From Streptomyces sp. R302 (GTDB lineage: Bacteria > Actinomycetota > Actinomycetes > Streptomycetales > Streptomycetaceae): a stretch of 64,000 nt of DNA. This document shows positions 50,495 through 58,793 of the stretch, piece by piece (the first letter of the stretch is position 1; the number at the start of each line of letters is the position of its first letter). The notes beneath the pieces were generated by a model. That model ran no database searches. It saw only the letters and a list, made by a program, of their open reading frames with translations, and was not told the DNA's origin. Position numbers and translations under genes: made by a program. The stretch spans positions 1 through 64,000 of the forward strand of contig NZ_JABBGE010000012.1 of NCBI RefSeq assembly GCF_012927245.1. Direction: 5' to 3'.

Positions 50495-50515
50495 AGCGGT
50501 CGTACTAAGCGGTCG
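50495..50515. promoter_or_regulatory. direct repeats just downstream of the promoter, candidate operator
   Basis: AGCGGTCG occurs at 50495-50502 and 50508-50515, thirteen bases apart start to start, within AGCGGTCGTACTAAGCGGTCG. The ACTAAGCG core is frequent in TetR-type operators of acyl-CoA metabolism in actinobacteria. Its position over the expected start site suits a repressor. Confidence 0.4.
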
Positions 50516-50567
50516 CTCATGTCCCGGGGGAGAGCCCGGGAACCCCCTGAGGGCGAGGAGAAGCAGC

Positions 50568-51329
50568 ATGTCCACCACCGAGCAGCGCGTAGCCGTCGTC
50601 ACCGGTGCCGCACGGGGCATCGGCGCCGCCACCGCGATCCGCCTCGCGGCCGAGGGCCGCGCCGTCGCCGTCCTCGACCTGGACGAGGCGGCCTGCAAGG
50701 ACACCGTCGAGAAGATCACCGCCGCCGGCGGCCGCGCCCTCGCGGTCGGCTGCGACGTCTCCGACGGCGCCCAGGTGGAGGCCGCCATCGCCCGCGTCGC
50801 CGCCGAGCTCGGCGCGCCCACCATCCTCGTCAACAACGCCGGCGTGCTCCGCGACAACCTGCTCTTCAAGATGTCCGAGGCCGACTGGGACCTGGTCATG
50901 AACGTGCACCTCAAGGGCGCGTTCCTGATGGCGAAGGCCTGTCAGAAGCACATGGTGGACGCGGGCTTCGGCCGGATCGTCTCGCTCTCCTCCTCCTCGG
51001 CCCTGGGCAACCGCGGCCAGGCCAACTACGCGGCCGTCAAGGCCGGCCTCCAGGGCTTCACCAAGACCCTCGCCAAGGAGCTCGGCAAGTTCGGCATCAC
51101 CGCCAACGCCGTCGCCCCCGGCTTCATCGTCACCGAGATGACCGCCCAGACCGCCGAGCGCGTCGGCATGGGCTTCGAGGACTTCCAGGCCGCCGCCGCC
51201 TCCATGATCCCGGTCCAGCGCGTCGGCCGCCCCGAGGACGTCGCCAACGCCATCGCCTTCTTCGCGGGCGACGACGCCGGCTTCGTCTCCGGCCAGGTCA
51301 TGTACGTGGCCGGCGGCCCGCTCAACTGA
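50568..51329 (+). CDS. 3-oxoacyl-ACP reductase, SDR family (FabG-like)
   Basis: This 253-residue short-chain dehydrogenase has the NAD(P) motif VVTGAARGIGAATAIRLAAE, NNAGVLRDN, the catalytic Ser (SLSSSSALGN) and YAAVK (Tyr about 158, Lys about 162). It reduces 3-oxoacyl thioesters with NADPH in fatty-acid or PHA-type pathways. ATG 50568 follows GAGGAG by seven bases. It is followed by a second SDR gene 29 bases on, so both are probably made together. Confidence 0.88.
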   Translation: MSTTEQRVAVVTGAARGIGAATAIRLAAEGRAVAVLDLDEAACKDTVEKITAAGGRALAVGCDVSDGAQVEAAIARVAAELGAPTILVNNAGVLRDNLLFKMSEADWDLVMNVHLKGAFLMAKACQKHMVDAGFGRIVSLSSSSALGNRGQANYAAVKAGLQGFTKTLAKELGKFGITANAVAPGFIVTEMTAQTAERVGMGFEDFQAAAASMIPVQRVGRPEDVANAIAFFAGDDAGFVSGQVMYVAGGPLN

Positions 51330-51358
51330 CCCCCGTACCAGAGAACGAGGAGAGCGGG

Positions 51359-52126
51359 ATGACCGTACAGCAGCCGCCGGAGCTCTCCGGCAGGGTCGCG
51401 CTCGTCACCGGCGCCAGCCGGGGCATCGGCTTCGGCATCGCCGAGGCGCTCGTCGCCCGGGGCGACCGGGTCGTCATCACCGGGCGCGGCGAGGAGGCAC
51501 TCAAGGAGGCCGTCGAGCGCCTGGGCGCCGACCGGGCCGTCGGCGTCGCGGGCAAGGCCCACGACACCGCCCACCAGGCCGCCGCCGTCGAGGCCGCGAT
51601 GGACGCCTTCGGCCGCGTCGACCACCTGGTGAACAACGCCGGCACGAACCCGGTCTTCGGCCCCATCGCCGATCTGGACCTGGACGTGGCCCGGAAGGTC
51701 TTCGAGACGAATGTGGTCTCGGCGCTCGGATTCGCGCAGCGGACCTGGCACGCGTGGCAGAAGGACAACGGCGGCACGATCGTGAACATCGCCTCCGTCG
51801 CCGGAATCTCCGCCTCGCCCTTCATCGGCGCCTATGGCGTCAGCAAGGCCGCGATGATCAACCTGACCCAGCAGCTGGCGCACGAATTCGCACCGGTGGT
51901 CCGGGTGAACGCCATCGCCCCCGCCGTGGTGAAGACGAAATTCGCCCAGGCGCTCTACGAGGGCCGGGAGGCCGAGGCGGCCGCCGCGTACCCCATGGGC
52001 CGGCTCGGCGTGCCCGAGGACATCGGAGGCGCCGCGGCCTTCCTGACCTCGGACCAGTCGGGATGGATCACCGGCCAGACCCTGGTCGTCGACGGCGGCA
52101 TCTTCCTGAACGCCGGAGTCGGCTGA
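51359..52126 (+). CDS. SDR-family oxidoreductase
   Basis: This 255-residue protein has the SDR motif LVTGASRGIGFGIAEALVAR, NNAGTNPVFGPI, catalytic IASVAGISASPFIGAYGVSK (Tyr about 160, Lys about 164) and the C-terminal GWITGQTLVVDGG. Closest in style to SDRs acting on 3-hydroxyacyl or quinate-like substrates. ATG 51359 follows GAGGAGAG by eight bases. It shares the promoter of the upstream FabG-like gene. Confidence 0.87.
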   Translation: MTVQQPPELSGRVALVTGASRGIGFGIAEALVARGDRVVITGRGEEALKEAVERLGADRAVGVAGKAHDTAHQAAAVEAAMDAFGRVDHLVNNAGTNPVFGPIADLDLDVARKVFETNVVSALGFAQRTWHAWQKDNGGTIVNIASVAGISASPFIGAYGVSKAAMINLTQQLAHEFAPVVRVNAIAPAVVKTKFAQALYEGREAEAAAAYPMGRLGVPEDIGGAAAFLTSDQSGWITGQTLVVDGGIFLNAGVG

Positions 52127-52214
52127 CCGATTATCGGACACTTTCCGGAATTTCCTGTCCGGATTGGCCCCGGTTGCGTCTCGAACGTCTCAAGTGCCCC
52201 GCCGGGCTCGCCCA

Positions 52215-52242
52215 TTGACCTGGCGGGGTACTGCGGTATCGT
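52215..52242 (+). promoter_or_regulatory. promoter of the peptide-binding lipoprotein gene
   Basis: TTGACC at 52215-52220 and TATCGT at 52237-52242 are 16 bases apart. The start would be near 52249, with GAGGAG at 52263-52268 as ribosome binding site. Confidence 0.65.
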
Positions 52243-52275
52243 CGGCCGACCCCAGGCTGAACGAGGAGCGTGCAC

Positions 52276-53856
52276 GTGTTCAACCGGACGAGTCTGCAGG
52301 CCGCTGCAGCCCTTGCGTCCATATCCCTGGTATCCGGATGCGGTGTTTTCTCGGATACCGAGTCCGCCGGGGAGCAGAGGATCACCATCGGGACCATGAG
52401 TTCCCCCACGACGCTCGATCCCGCGGCTTCCTGGGACAATTCCTGGGAGCTTTTCCGGAACGTCTACCAGACCCTGGTGAGCTTCCCCACGGGATCGAAC
52501 GTGCCGAAGCCCGACGCGGCCGAATGCAAATTCACCGACGCGTCCAGCCGGGTCTTCGAGTGCACGCTCTACGAGGGTCTCACGTTCTCCAACGGGCACA
52601 AGCTCGACGCCGAGGCCGTGCGCCACTCCATCGAGCGCATCCGCACCATCGACGCCGAGGGCGGCCCCAACGGCATGCTCGGCTCGCTCGCCTCGGTCGA
52701 GACGGTCGGCGAGCGCACCGTCGTCTTCAAGCTGAACAAGGCCGACGCGACCTTCCCCTTCGTCCTCGCCACCCCCGCGATGTCGATCGTGGACCCGGCC
52801 GAGTACCCGGCCGACAAGCTCCGCGAGAAGGACGGCAAGATCGCCGGCTCCGGCCCGTACGTCCTCGACGGGTACGAGGTGCGCAAGCAGGCCGAGCTGA
52901 CCCGCAACCCGAACTACAAGGGCTTCGCCGACCGCAAGAACGGCGGCGTGACCATCAAGTACTTCGACGAGTCGGAGGCGATGGTCAAGGCCCTGCGCGA
53001 CGAGGAGATCGACGCCACCTACCGCGGTCTGACCGCGGAGGAGGTGACCTCCCTGGAGGCGGACAGCGAGGAGAACAAGGGTCTCCAGCTCGTCGAGTCC
53101 ACCGGCGCCGACATCCGCTACCTGGTCTTCAACACGGAGGACGAGTCGGTGGCGAACCCGGCCGTCCGCCGGGCCATCGCCCAGCTCGTCGACCGCGACC
53201 AGCTGGTCAGCAAGGTCTACCGCGGCACCGCCGAGCCGCTGTACTCGATGGTGCCCAAGGGCATCGCCGCCCACACCACCAAGTACTTCGACACCTACGG
53301 CCACCCGGACAAGAAGAAGGCCGCGAAGATCCTCCAGAAGGCCGGGATCACCGACAAGGTCGAGCTGAACTTCTGGTACACGACCGACCGGTACGGCTCC
53401 GCCACGGCCGACGAGTTCGCCGAGCTGAAGCGCCAGCTGGAGGACTCCGGCCTCTTCGAGGTCACCATCCAGGGCAAGCCGTGGACCGAGTACCAGGCCG
53501 CCTACCAGCAGGGCGAGTACGCCGTCTTCGGGCGCGGCTGGTTCCCCGACTTCCCGGACCCGGACAACTTCATCGCCCCCTTCCTGGGCAAGAAGAACGT
53601 GCTCGGCACCCCCTACCTGAGCCCGCGCATCACCGACGTGCTGCTGCCCAAGTCCCGCCGCGAGAGCGACCGGGGGGCCGTCACCGACGAGTTCGAGGAG
53701 GCGCAGGCGATCATGGTCGAGGACGTCCGGCTGCTGCCGCTGTGGCAGGGCAAGCTGTACATCGCCGCCCGCGAGGACATCGGCGGCGGCGAGCGCGCGC
53801 TCGACCCGCAGACGGTCATGCAGCTGTGGGAGCTGCACCGCCGCGCCAGCTGGTAG
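52276..53856 (+). CDS. ABC transporter substrate-binding lipoprotein (peptide/nickel family)
   Basis: This 526-residue lipoprotein has a signal peptide (TSLQAAAALASISLVSGC) with lipobox VSGC and a family 5 solute-binding fold: ITIGTMSSPTTLDPAASWDN, FECTLYEGLTFSNGHKLDAE, and AGSGPYVLDGYEVRKQAELT. Such proteins deliver oligopeptides or other solutes to a Dpp/Opp-type permease. No permease or ATPase gene is adjacent, so it is an orphan. GTG 52276 has GAGGAG upstream; GTG 52270 is two codons earlier. Confidence 0.9.
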   Translation: MFNRTSLQAAAALASISLVSGCGVFSDTESAGEQRITIGTMSSPTTLDPAASWDNSWELFRNVYQTLVSFPTGSNVPKPDAAECKFTDASSRVFECTLYEGLTFSNGHKLDAEAVRHSIERIRTIDAEGGPNGMLGSLASVETVGERTVVFKLNKADATFPFVLATPAMSIVDPAEYPADKLREKDGKIAGSGPYVLDGYEVRKQAELTRNPNYKGFADRKNGGVTIKYFDESEAMVKALRDEEIDATYRGLTAEEVTSLEADSEENKGLQLVESTGADIRYLVFNTEDESVANPAVRRAIAQLVDRDQLVSKVYRGTAEPLYSMVPKGIAAHTTKYFDTYGHPDKKKAAKILQKAGITDKVELNFWYTTDRYGSATADEFAELKRQLEDSGLFEVTIQGKPWTEYQAAYQQGEYAVFGRGWFPDFPDPDNFIAPFLGKKNVLGTPYLSPRITDVLLPKSRRESDRGAVTDEFEEAQAIMVEDVRLLPLWQGKLYIAAREDIGGGERALDPQTVMQLWELHRRASW

Positions 53857-53876
53857 CCGGCGTCACGGAGGGGCCG

Positions 53877-53903
53877 CCGGGGCCCGCTGTCAGTGGGCCC
53901 CGG
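53877..53903 (+). terminator. terminator after the solute-binding protein gene
   Basis: CCGGGGCCC and GGGCCCCGG form a perfect 9-bp stem with a 9-base loop, 21 bases after the stop codon. Confidence 0.7.
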
Positions 53904-53948
53904 TAGGTTCCGTATCCGGAACTGACGAACCACCGGAGGTTGTGGACC

Positions 53949-54632
53949 GTGACCGACATCAGCATGCTGCCCGAGTCCTGGCGGGGTGTCCTCGGCGAGG
54001 AGCTGGACAAGCCGTACTTCGCCCAGCTCGCCGAGTTCGTCGAGCAGGAGCGGGCCGCCGGGCCGGTCTACCCGCCGAAGGACGAGGTCTTCGCGGCGCT
54101 GTCCGCCACCCCGTACGACAAGGTGAAGGTCCTGATCCTCGGTCAGGACCCGTACCACGGCGAGGGCCAGGGCCACGGCCTCTGCTTCTCCGTCCGCCCC
54201 GGCGTGAAGACCCCGCCGTCGCTGCGGAACATCTACAAGGAGATGCACGCCGAGCTCGGCCACCCCATCCCGGACAACGGCTATCTGATGCCGTGGGCCG
54301 AGCAGGGCGTCCTGCTGCTCAACGCGGTCCTCACCGTCCGCGCCGGCGAGGCGAACTCGCACAAGAACAAGGGCTGGGAGAAGTTCACCGACGCCGTCAT
54401 CACGGCCGTCGCCTCCCGCCCGGACCCGGCCGTCTTCGTCCTGTGGGGCAACTACGCCCAGAAGAAGCTGCCGCTCATCGACGAGGAGCGGCACGTCGTG
54501 GTGAAGGGCGCCCACCCCTCGCCGCTGTCGGCGAAGAAGTTCTTCGGCTCCCATCCGTTCACCCAGATCGACGCGGCCGTCGCCGCCCAGGGCCACGAGC
54601 CGATCGACTGGCGCATCCCGGACCTCGGCTGA
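53949..54632 (+). CDS. ung: uracil-DNA glycosylase (family 1)
   Basis: This 227-residue enzyme removes uracil from DNA in base-excision repair. All motifs are present: KVLILGQDPYHGEGQGHGLC with the catalytic Asp, LLLNAVLTV, VFVLWGNYAQ and GAHPSPLSAKKFFGSHPF with the catalytic His. Length is standard. GTG 53949 follows GGAGG at 53936-53940. Streptomyces often has two ung genes. Confidence 0.96.
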   Translation: MTDISMLPESWRGVLGEELDKPYFAQLAEFVEQERAAGPVYPPKDEVFAALSATPYDKVKVLILGQDPYHGEGQGHGLCFSVRPGVKTPPSLRNIYKEMHAELGHPIPDNGYLMPWAEQGVLLLNAVLTVRAGEANSHKNKGWEKFTDAVITAVASRPDPAVFVLWGNYAQKKLPLIDEERHVVVKGAHPSPLSAKKFFGSHPFTQIDAAVAAQGHEPIDWRIPDLG

Positions 54633-54703
54633 GCCTCGGCGTGATCGGGTCCTCCGCCGGTTAGCGTCGGATCTCCACGCAGGGCGAGTGCCGGGAGGCC
54701 GCG

Positions 54704-55177
54704 GTGACCGAGCAGCAGCGGACGTCGGACGAGGGGGTCCTGACCAGGATCGGCCAGGCCAGGATGCTCCTCCACGGCGGCGACCGGGAGGAGGCCCGCA
54801 ACCGCCTCGGGGCCCTGTGGCAGCAGCTCGGCCCCGACGGGGACCCCCTCCACCGCTGCACCCTCGCCCACTACCTGGCCGACACCCAGGACGACCCCGA
54901 CACCGAGCTCGCCTGGGACCTGCGCGCCCTCAGCGCCGCCGAGGGCCTGGAGGACGGGCGGCTCGCCGCGCACGACTCGGCGGCCGCCCTGCGCGCCCTC
55001 TATCCGAAGCTCCACCTCGACCTCGCCGCCGACTACGCCAAGCTGCGCAGGCCGGACGCCGCGCGGGCCCACCTGGAGCGGGCCCGCGCCGCCTCCGACG
55101 CCCTCGACGACGACCGGTACGGCCGGGGGGTCAGGGCCGCCATCGACCGCCTCGACCAGCGGCTCCGCGAGGGCTGA
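54704..55177 (+). CDS. uncharacterised TPR-like helical protein
   Basis: This 157-residue, all-helical, Leu/Ala/Arg-rich protein contains TPR-like helix pairs (TRIGQARMLLHGGDREEARN, LDLAADYAKLRRPDAARAHL). No catalytic motif is seen. GTG 54704 follows GGGAGGCC. It probably mediates protein contacts; the partner is unknown. Confidence 0.6.
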   Translation: MTEQQRTSDEGVLTRIGQARMLLHGGDREEARNRLGALWQQLGPDGDPLHRCTLAHYLADTQDDPDTELAWDLRALSAAEGLEDGRLAAHDSAAALRALYPKLHLDLAADYAKLRRPDAARAHLERARAASDALDDDRYGRGVRAAIDRLDQRLREG

Positions 55178-55193
55178 GGCGGTGCCGGGCGGC

Positions 55194-55721
55194 TCAGCGC
55201 GCGTGCGCGTCCGGGCACAGTTCGGCCCGGACGTTCGCGGGGTCCAGGGCGCCGTACCGCTCGCCGAGCTCGCAGACGTCCTTCCCGGTCACCGGCGGCG
55301 CCTTCCGCAGCCGCTCCGTCAGCCGCTCCAGCTCACGGGCCTCCGGCCCGGCGGGCGGCGCCACCCGCGGCACGTGCCCGGCGGGCGGCCGGGCGGCGGC
55401 GGGGGAGGGCGGGGAGGCCGCGGGGGGCGGGGTACGGGACGGGGCCGCGTGGCCGGTGGCGCGGCGGGTCTCGCCGCGCGGCGGGGCCGTGCTCCGGGCC
55501 GGCGCAGGCAGCGCCGCTTCGAGGGCCTCCCGGGCCGGTCCCTGGAGGGCGATCTGCGGCTCCACGTCCTGGGCGGGGCGTACGGGGTCGACGGCGGGCG
55601 CGGGAGACGGCGCGGGCGCCGGGGGCGGCCCGTCGACGGCGACGCACCCGGTCAGGGCGGCGGCGACGGCGGCACCGGCCAGCAGCCGCGCGGGGGTTCG
55701 GTTTCCTTGCACCCGCGTCAC
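55194..55721 (-). CDS. Pro/Ala-rich lipoprotein of unknown function
   Basis: This 175-residue protein has an N-terminal lipoprotein signal (RTPARLLAGAAVAAALTGC, lipobox LTGC), a long Pro/Ala linker of about 100 residues, and a short C-terminal module with two Cys (VCELGERYGALDPANVRAEL, then C). The linker suggests it spans the cell wall. The family is not recognised. GTG 55721 is the start. Confidence 0.6.
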   Translation of the reverse strand: MTRVQGNRTPARLLAGAAVAAALTGCVAVDGPPPAPAPSPAPAVDPVRPAQDVEPQIALQGPAREALEAALPAPARSTAPPRGETRRATGHAAPSRTPPPAASPPSPAAARPPAGHVPRVAPPAGPEARELERLTERLRKAPPVTGKDVCELGERYGALDPANVRAELCPDAHAR

Positions 55722-55811
55722 TCTGCTGGTCCGGCGTCGATCTTCGAACCCCTACCGGCGGGGAATGCCCCGCACGGGTGAGCGGCAGGTCACCCTCCTT
55801 GACCGGGCGGG

Positions 55812-56339
55812 TCAGTCGCCGGTGGCGCCGTCGATCCGTTCGCGGAGGAGGTCGGCGTGCCCGTTGTGCCGCGCGTACTCCTCGATCATGTGGAGGTAGA
55901 TCCAGCGCAGGTTGAACAGCTCGCCGCTGCGGTGGACGCCGGCTCCGAGGTCGTCCAGGGACCGCCCGGCCGCGACCTCGCGGGCGTGGGCGATCTCGCC
56001 CTGCCAGGTGGCGTACGCCTCCGCGTAGGTGTCCTCCTCGGTGGCGTGGATGTCCCGGTCGTAGTCCTCGTCGGTGGCGTACAGCCAGGCGGTCTCCTCA
56101 CCGGCGAGGACTTTGCGGAACCAGCCGCGTTCGACCTCGGCCATGTGCCGGACGAGGCCGAGGAGGTTGAGGTCGGAGGGCGGGGCGGAGGCGGTGCGCA
56201 ACTGCTCGTCGGTGAGGCCGGCGCACTTCGTCGCCAGGGTCGCACGGTGGTAGTCGAGCCACTGCTCCAGGGCCTGGCGCTCGTCCGCGGTGGTGGAGGG
56301 TTCGACGCGCTCGGGTGCTGCCGTGTGATCGATGGTCAT
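55812..56339 (-). CDS. DinB-family (mycothiol transferase-like) protein
   Basis: This 175-residue four-helix bundle of the DinB/DUF664 family has metal-ligand blocks LLGLVRHMAEVERGWF (His about 72) and IYLHMIEEYARHNGHADLLR with two His. Actinobacterial members often use mycothiol to modify xenobiotics or serve as maleylpyruvate isomerases. Substrate unknown. ATG 56339 has no strong ribosome binding site upstream. Confidence 0.8.
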   Translation of the reverse strand: MTIDHTAAPERVEPSTTADERQALEQWLDYHRATLATKCAGLTDEQLRTASAPPSDLNLLGLVRHMAEVERGWFRKVLAGEETAWLYATDEDYDRDIHATEEDTYAEAYATWQGEIAHAREVAAGRSLDDLGAGVHRSGELFNLRWIYLHMIEEYARHNGHADLLRERIDGATGD

Positions 56340-56382
56340 ACGAGGAATCGTGGCGGAGGCGCGCGGCGGCGCGCCAGCGCTT

Positions 56383-57012
56383 TCAGTGCGACGGACCGGT
56401 GAGCATGCCGCGCAGCAGCTCGTCGAAGCCGGTCCGCAGTTCCTCGCGGCCGGGCACGGCGGAGTGGAAGGAGCCGGCGGCGCAGGAGAACATCAGCCCC
56501 TCGCACCAGGCGATCACCGAGAGGGCGTGCCGCTCCGGGGTCGGCGAGCCGGCGCCGCGCATCATCGCGATCACCGGGCCGTGGAAGGCGGCTCCGGCGC
56601 GGTCGAAGAAGCCGCGCAGCTCGGGACGGCGGGTCGCCTCCAGGGCCAGCTCGTAGCGGGAGACGAGCAGGGAGCGGTGGTCGGTCAGATAGCGGTGCAG
56701 GGCGAGCGCGAGGGTGTCCGCGAGGAGCTCGGGGCTCGCGCCCGGCGCCGGCAGCTCGTCCGGGGCGAGGACCCGCGCCTCGCGCTCGGCCTGGCGGCGG
56801 ACGGCCGTCTCCAGGAGGGCCTGGCGGGTGCGCGCGTGGTTGGAGGTGGAGCCCTGCGGGAGTCCGGCCCGCTCGTCGACCGCGCGGTGGGTGAGCCCGC
56901 GCATGCCGCGCTCCACCAGCAGGTCGAGGGCCGCGTCGCCGATCCGCTCCGCGCGGGTCCGCGCGGGTTCCGGGGCGGGGGCGGGGGCGGGGGCGGGGGA
57001 GTGCGCGGTCAT
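56383..57012 (-). CDS. TetR-family transcriptional regulator
   Basis: This 209-residue regulator has a Pro/Ala-rich start (PAPAPAPEPART), a TetR HTH at about 20-65 (IGDAALDLLVERGMRGLTHR, then AGLPQGSTSNHARTRQAL) and a helical effector domain. It is divergent from a FAD-dependent monooxygenase gene, separated by a 24-bp minisatellite and twin palindromes, so it probably represses that gene. The frame remains open upstream through the repeats to 57411; ATG 57012 is preferred because the repeats look non-coding. Confidence 0.82.
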   Translation of the reverse strand: MTAHSPAPAPAPAPEPARTRAERIGDAALDLLVERGMRGLTHRAVDERAGLPQGSTSNHARTRQALLETAVRRQAEREARVLAPDELPAPGASPELLADTLALALHRYLTDHRSLLVSRYELALEATRRPELRGFFDRAGAAFHGPVIAMMRGAGSPTPERHALSVIAWCEGLMFSCAAGSFHSAVPGREELRTGFDELLRGMLTGPSH

Positions 57013-57044
57013 GGGGACCAACCTAGGACATGGGGCGAACCCTC

Positions 57045-57400
57045 CGACCGGCCGACGGTACGGCCCTCCGACCGGCTGGAAGGTGCGGCCCTCCGAGGGC
57101 CCGAGGGCGCGGCCCTCCGACGTGCCCGAAGGTGCGGGCCCTCCTGCGGCCCGAAGGTGCGGCCCCCCGACGGCCTGAGGGTGCGGCCCTCCGAGGGTCC
57201 GAGGGTACGGCCCTCCGACCGGCTGGAAGGTGCGGCCCTCCGAGGGCCCGAGGGCGCGGCCCCCGACGGCCTGAAGGTACGGGCCCCCGAGGGCGCGAAG
57301 GCGCGGCCCCCCGACGGCGCGAAGGCGCGGCCCCCCGACGGCCCGAGGGCGCGGCCCCCGACGGCCCGAAGGCACGGGCCCGCCGAGGGTCCGAGGGCGC
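57045..57400. repeat. 24-bp minisatellite, about fifteen imperfect copies
   Basis: A roughly 24-bp unit of the type GCGGCCCTCCGAGGGCCCGA is repeated about fifteen times with base changes and small length changes. It has no stop codons on several frames and would encode 8-residue repeats (GGPRLRAV type on the minus strand). It separates the TetR gene from its probable target. Confidence 0.85.
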
Positions 57401-57449
57401 GACCCCTTCACCCTTCCCGCCCTGCCCGCCCTCCCTGCCTTCCCTCGTG

Positions 57450-57496
57450 ACTACAGCCGTAGTACGGTCATGGCATCTGCCTACTACAGCTGTAGT
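57450..57496. promoter_or_regulatory. twin palindromes, candidate repressor operators
   Basis: ACTACAGCCGTAGT at 57450-57463 is a near-perfect palindrome and ACTACAGCTGTAGT at 57483-57496 is perfect. Their centres are 33 bases apart, about three helical turns. They lie 49 bases before the monooxygenase start. The form also resembles BlaI/MecI-type TACA-N2-TGTA operators, so the divergent TetR is the nearest but not the only candidate. Confidence 0.7.
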
Positions 57497-57544
57497 TCGC
57501 GGCTTCCGCGGCCGTGGCGCAGCCGTCGCACCGAGGGAGTAGTC

Positions 57545-58735
57545 ATGACACAGCACCGCGCCGTCGTTCTGGGAGCGGGTATCGGCGGCCTCACCGCGGC
57601 CGTCGGCCTCCACCGGCGGGGGTGGGACGTCACCGTCCTGGAACGCGCCGCCGACCTCGCCCCCGTCGGCGCCGGGATCGGCCTCGCCCCCAACGCCCTG
57701 CGCGCCCTCGACACCCTCGGCCTCGGCGACCGCGTCCGCGACCTCGCCGCCTGGCAGGGCGACGGCGGGATGCGCTCCCCGGACGGCCGCTGGCTCGCCC
57801 GCACCGACGCCCGCGCCGCCGCCGAGCGCTTCGGCGACCCCCTCGTCCTCCTCCACCGCGCCACCCTCGTCGAGATCCTCGCCTCCGCCCTCCCGGCGGA
57901 CGCGATCCGCACCGGCGCGCCCGCCGCCCTCGCCCACCCCGGCGACGCCCGGACCCCGGCCCGCGTCACCACCCCCGACGGCGAACTGGAGGCCGAACTC
58001 GCCGTCGCCGCCGACAGCATCCGCTCCGCCGCCCGGGCGACCCTCTTCCCCGGCCACCCGGGACCGCGCTACTCCGGCTGCACCACCTGGCGGATCGTCA
58101 TCCCCGCCCCCGCCCGCCCCTTCGCCCCGCACGAGACCTGGGGCCGCGGCCGCCTCTGGGGCACCCAGCCCCTCAAGGACGGCCGGATCTACTCCTACGC
58201 CATGGCCGCCGCGCCCGCCGGGTCCCACGCCCCCGACGGCGAACTCGCCGAACTCCGCAGGCTCTTCGGCGACTGGCACCACCCGGTGCCCGAGATCCTC
58301 GCCGCCGCCGACCCGGAGCGGGTGCTGCGCCACGACGTCCACCACCTCACCGACCCGCTGCCCGCCTTCCACCAGGGCCGTACCGCGCTCCTCGGCGACG
58401 CGGCGCACGCGATGATGCCCAGCCTCGGACAGGGCGGGAACCAGGCCGTCGAGGACGCCGTCGTCCTCGCCCACCACGCCCGCGTCCCGGCCGCCTTCGA
58501 CCCGGGCCGGGACCTCGCCGCGTACACCGCCGACCGGCTGCCCCGCACCACCGCCCTGGTCCGCAAGGCGGCCCGCACCGGCGCCCTCACCCTCGTGTCG
58601 GCCCGCCCGGCCGTCGCCCTGCGCGACACGCTCGTGCGGACCGTCTCCCGCTTCGGCCCCGGTTTCGTCCTGCGCGGCTTCGACGGCATCGCCGACTGGC
58701 GGCCCCCGGTCGCGGAGCCCTCCCGCGTAAGCTGA
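57545..58735 (+). CDS. FAD-dependent monooxygenase
   Basis: This 396-residue flavoprotein of the aromatic hydroxylase family has the Rossmann GAGIGGLTAAVGLHRRGWDV at the start, the GVGIGLAPNALRAL-type loop (here GAGIGLAPNALRAL), and LLGDAAHAMMPSLGQGGNQA, the GD motif binding FAD ribose. It hydroxylates aromatic or polyketide substrates, or inactivates tetracycline-like drugs; substrate unknown. ATG 57545 follows GAGGGAG. Divergent TetR and twin operators suggest induction by a small molecule. Confidence 0.88.
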   Translation: MTQHRAVVLGAGIGGLTAAVGLHRRGWDVTVLERAADLAPVGAGIGLAPNALRALDTLGLGDRVRDLAAWQGDGGMRSPDGRWLARTDARAAAERFGDPLVLLHRATLVEILASALPADAIRTGAPAALAHPGDARTPARVTTPDGELEAELAVAADSIRSAARATLFPGHPGPRYSGCTTWRIVIPAPARPFAPHETWGRGRLWGTQPLKDGRIYSYAMAAAPAGSHAPDGELAELRRLFGDWHHPVPEILAAADPERVLRHDVHHLTDPLPAFHQGRTALLGDAAHAMMPSLGQGGNQAVEDAVVLAHHARVPAAFDPGRDLAAYTADRLPRTTALVRKAARTGALTLVSARPAVALRDTLVRTVSRFGPGFVLRGFDGIADWRPPVAEPSRVS

Positions 58736-58793
58736 CCGGCGCGAACGGCCTCCGTACCACGGGCCGTCGGACCACCGCAGAGGGAGAGACCCC

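Noticed and set aside
57045..57400. The 24-bp repeats could be read as a CRISPR array.
   Set aside because: Units are head to tail with no unique spacers and vary in sequence, and no cas genes are near. It is a minisatellite.
57012..57411. TetR protein extended at the N-terminus through the minisatellite.
   Set aside because: The extension consists only of repeat-encoded GGPRLRAV-like residues and ATG 57012 gives a normal TetR start; kept as a possibility in the finding.
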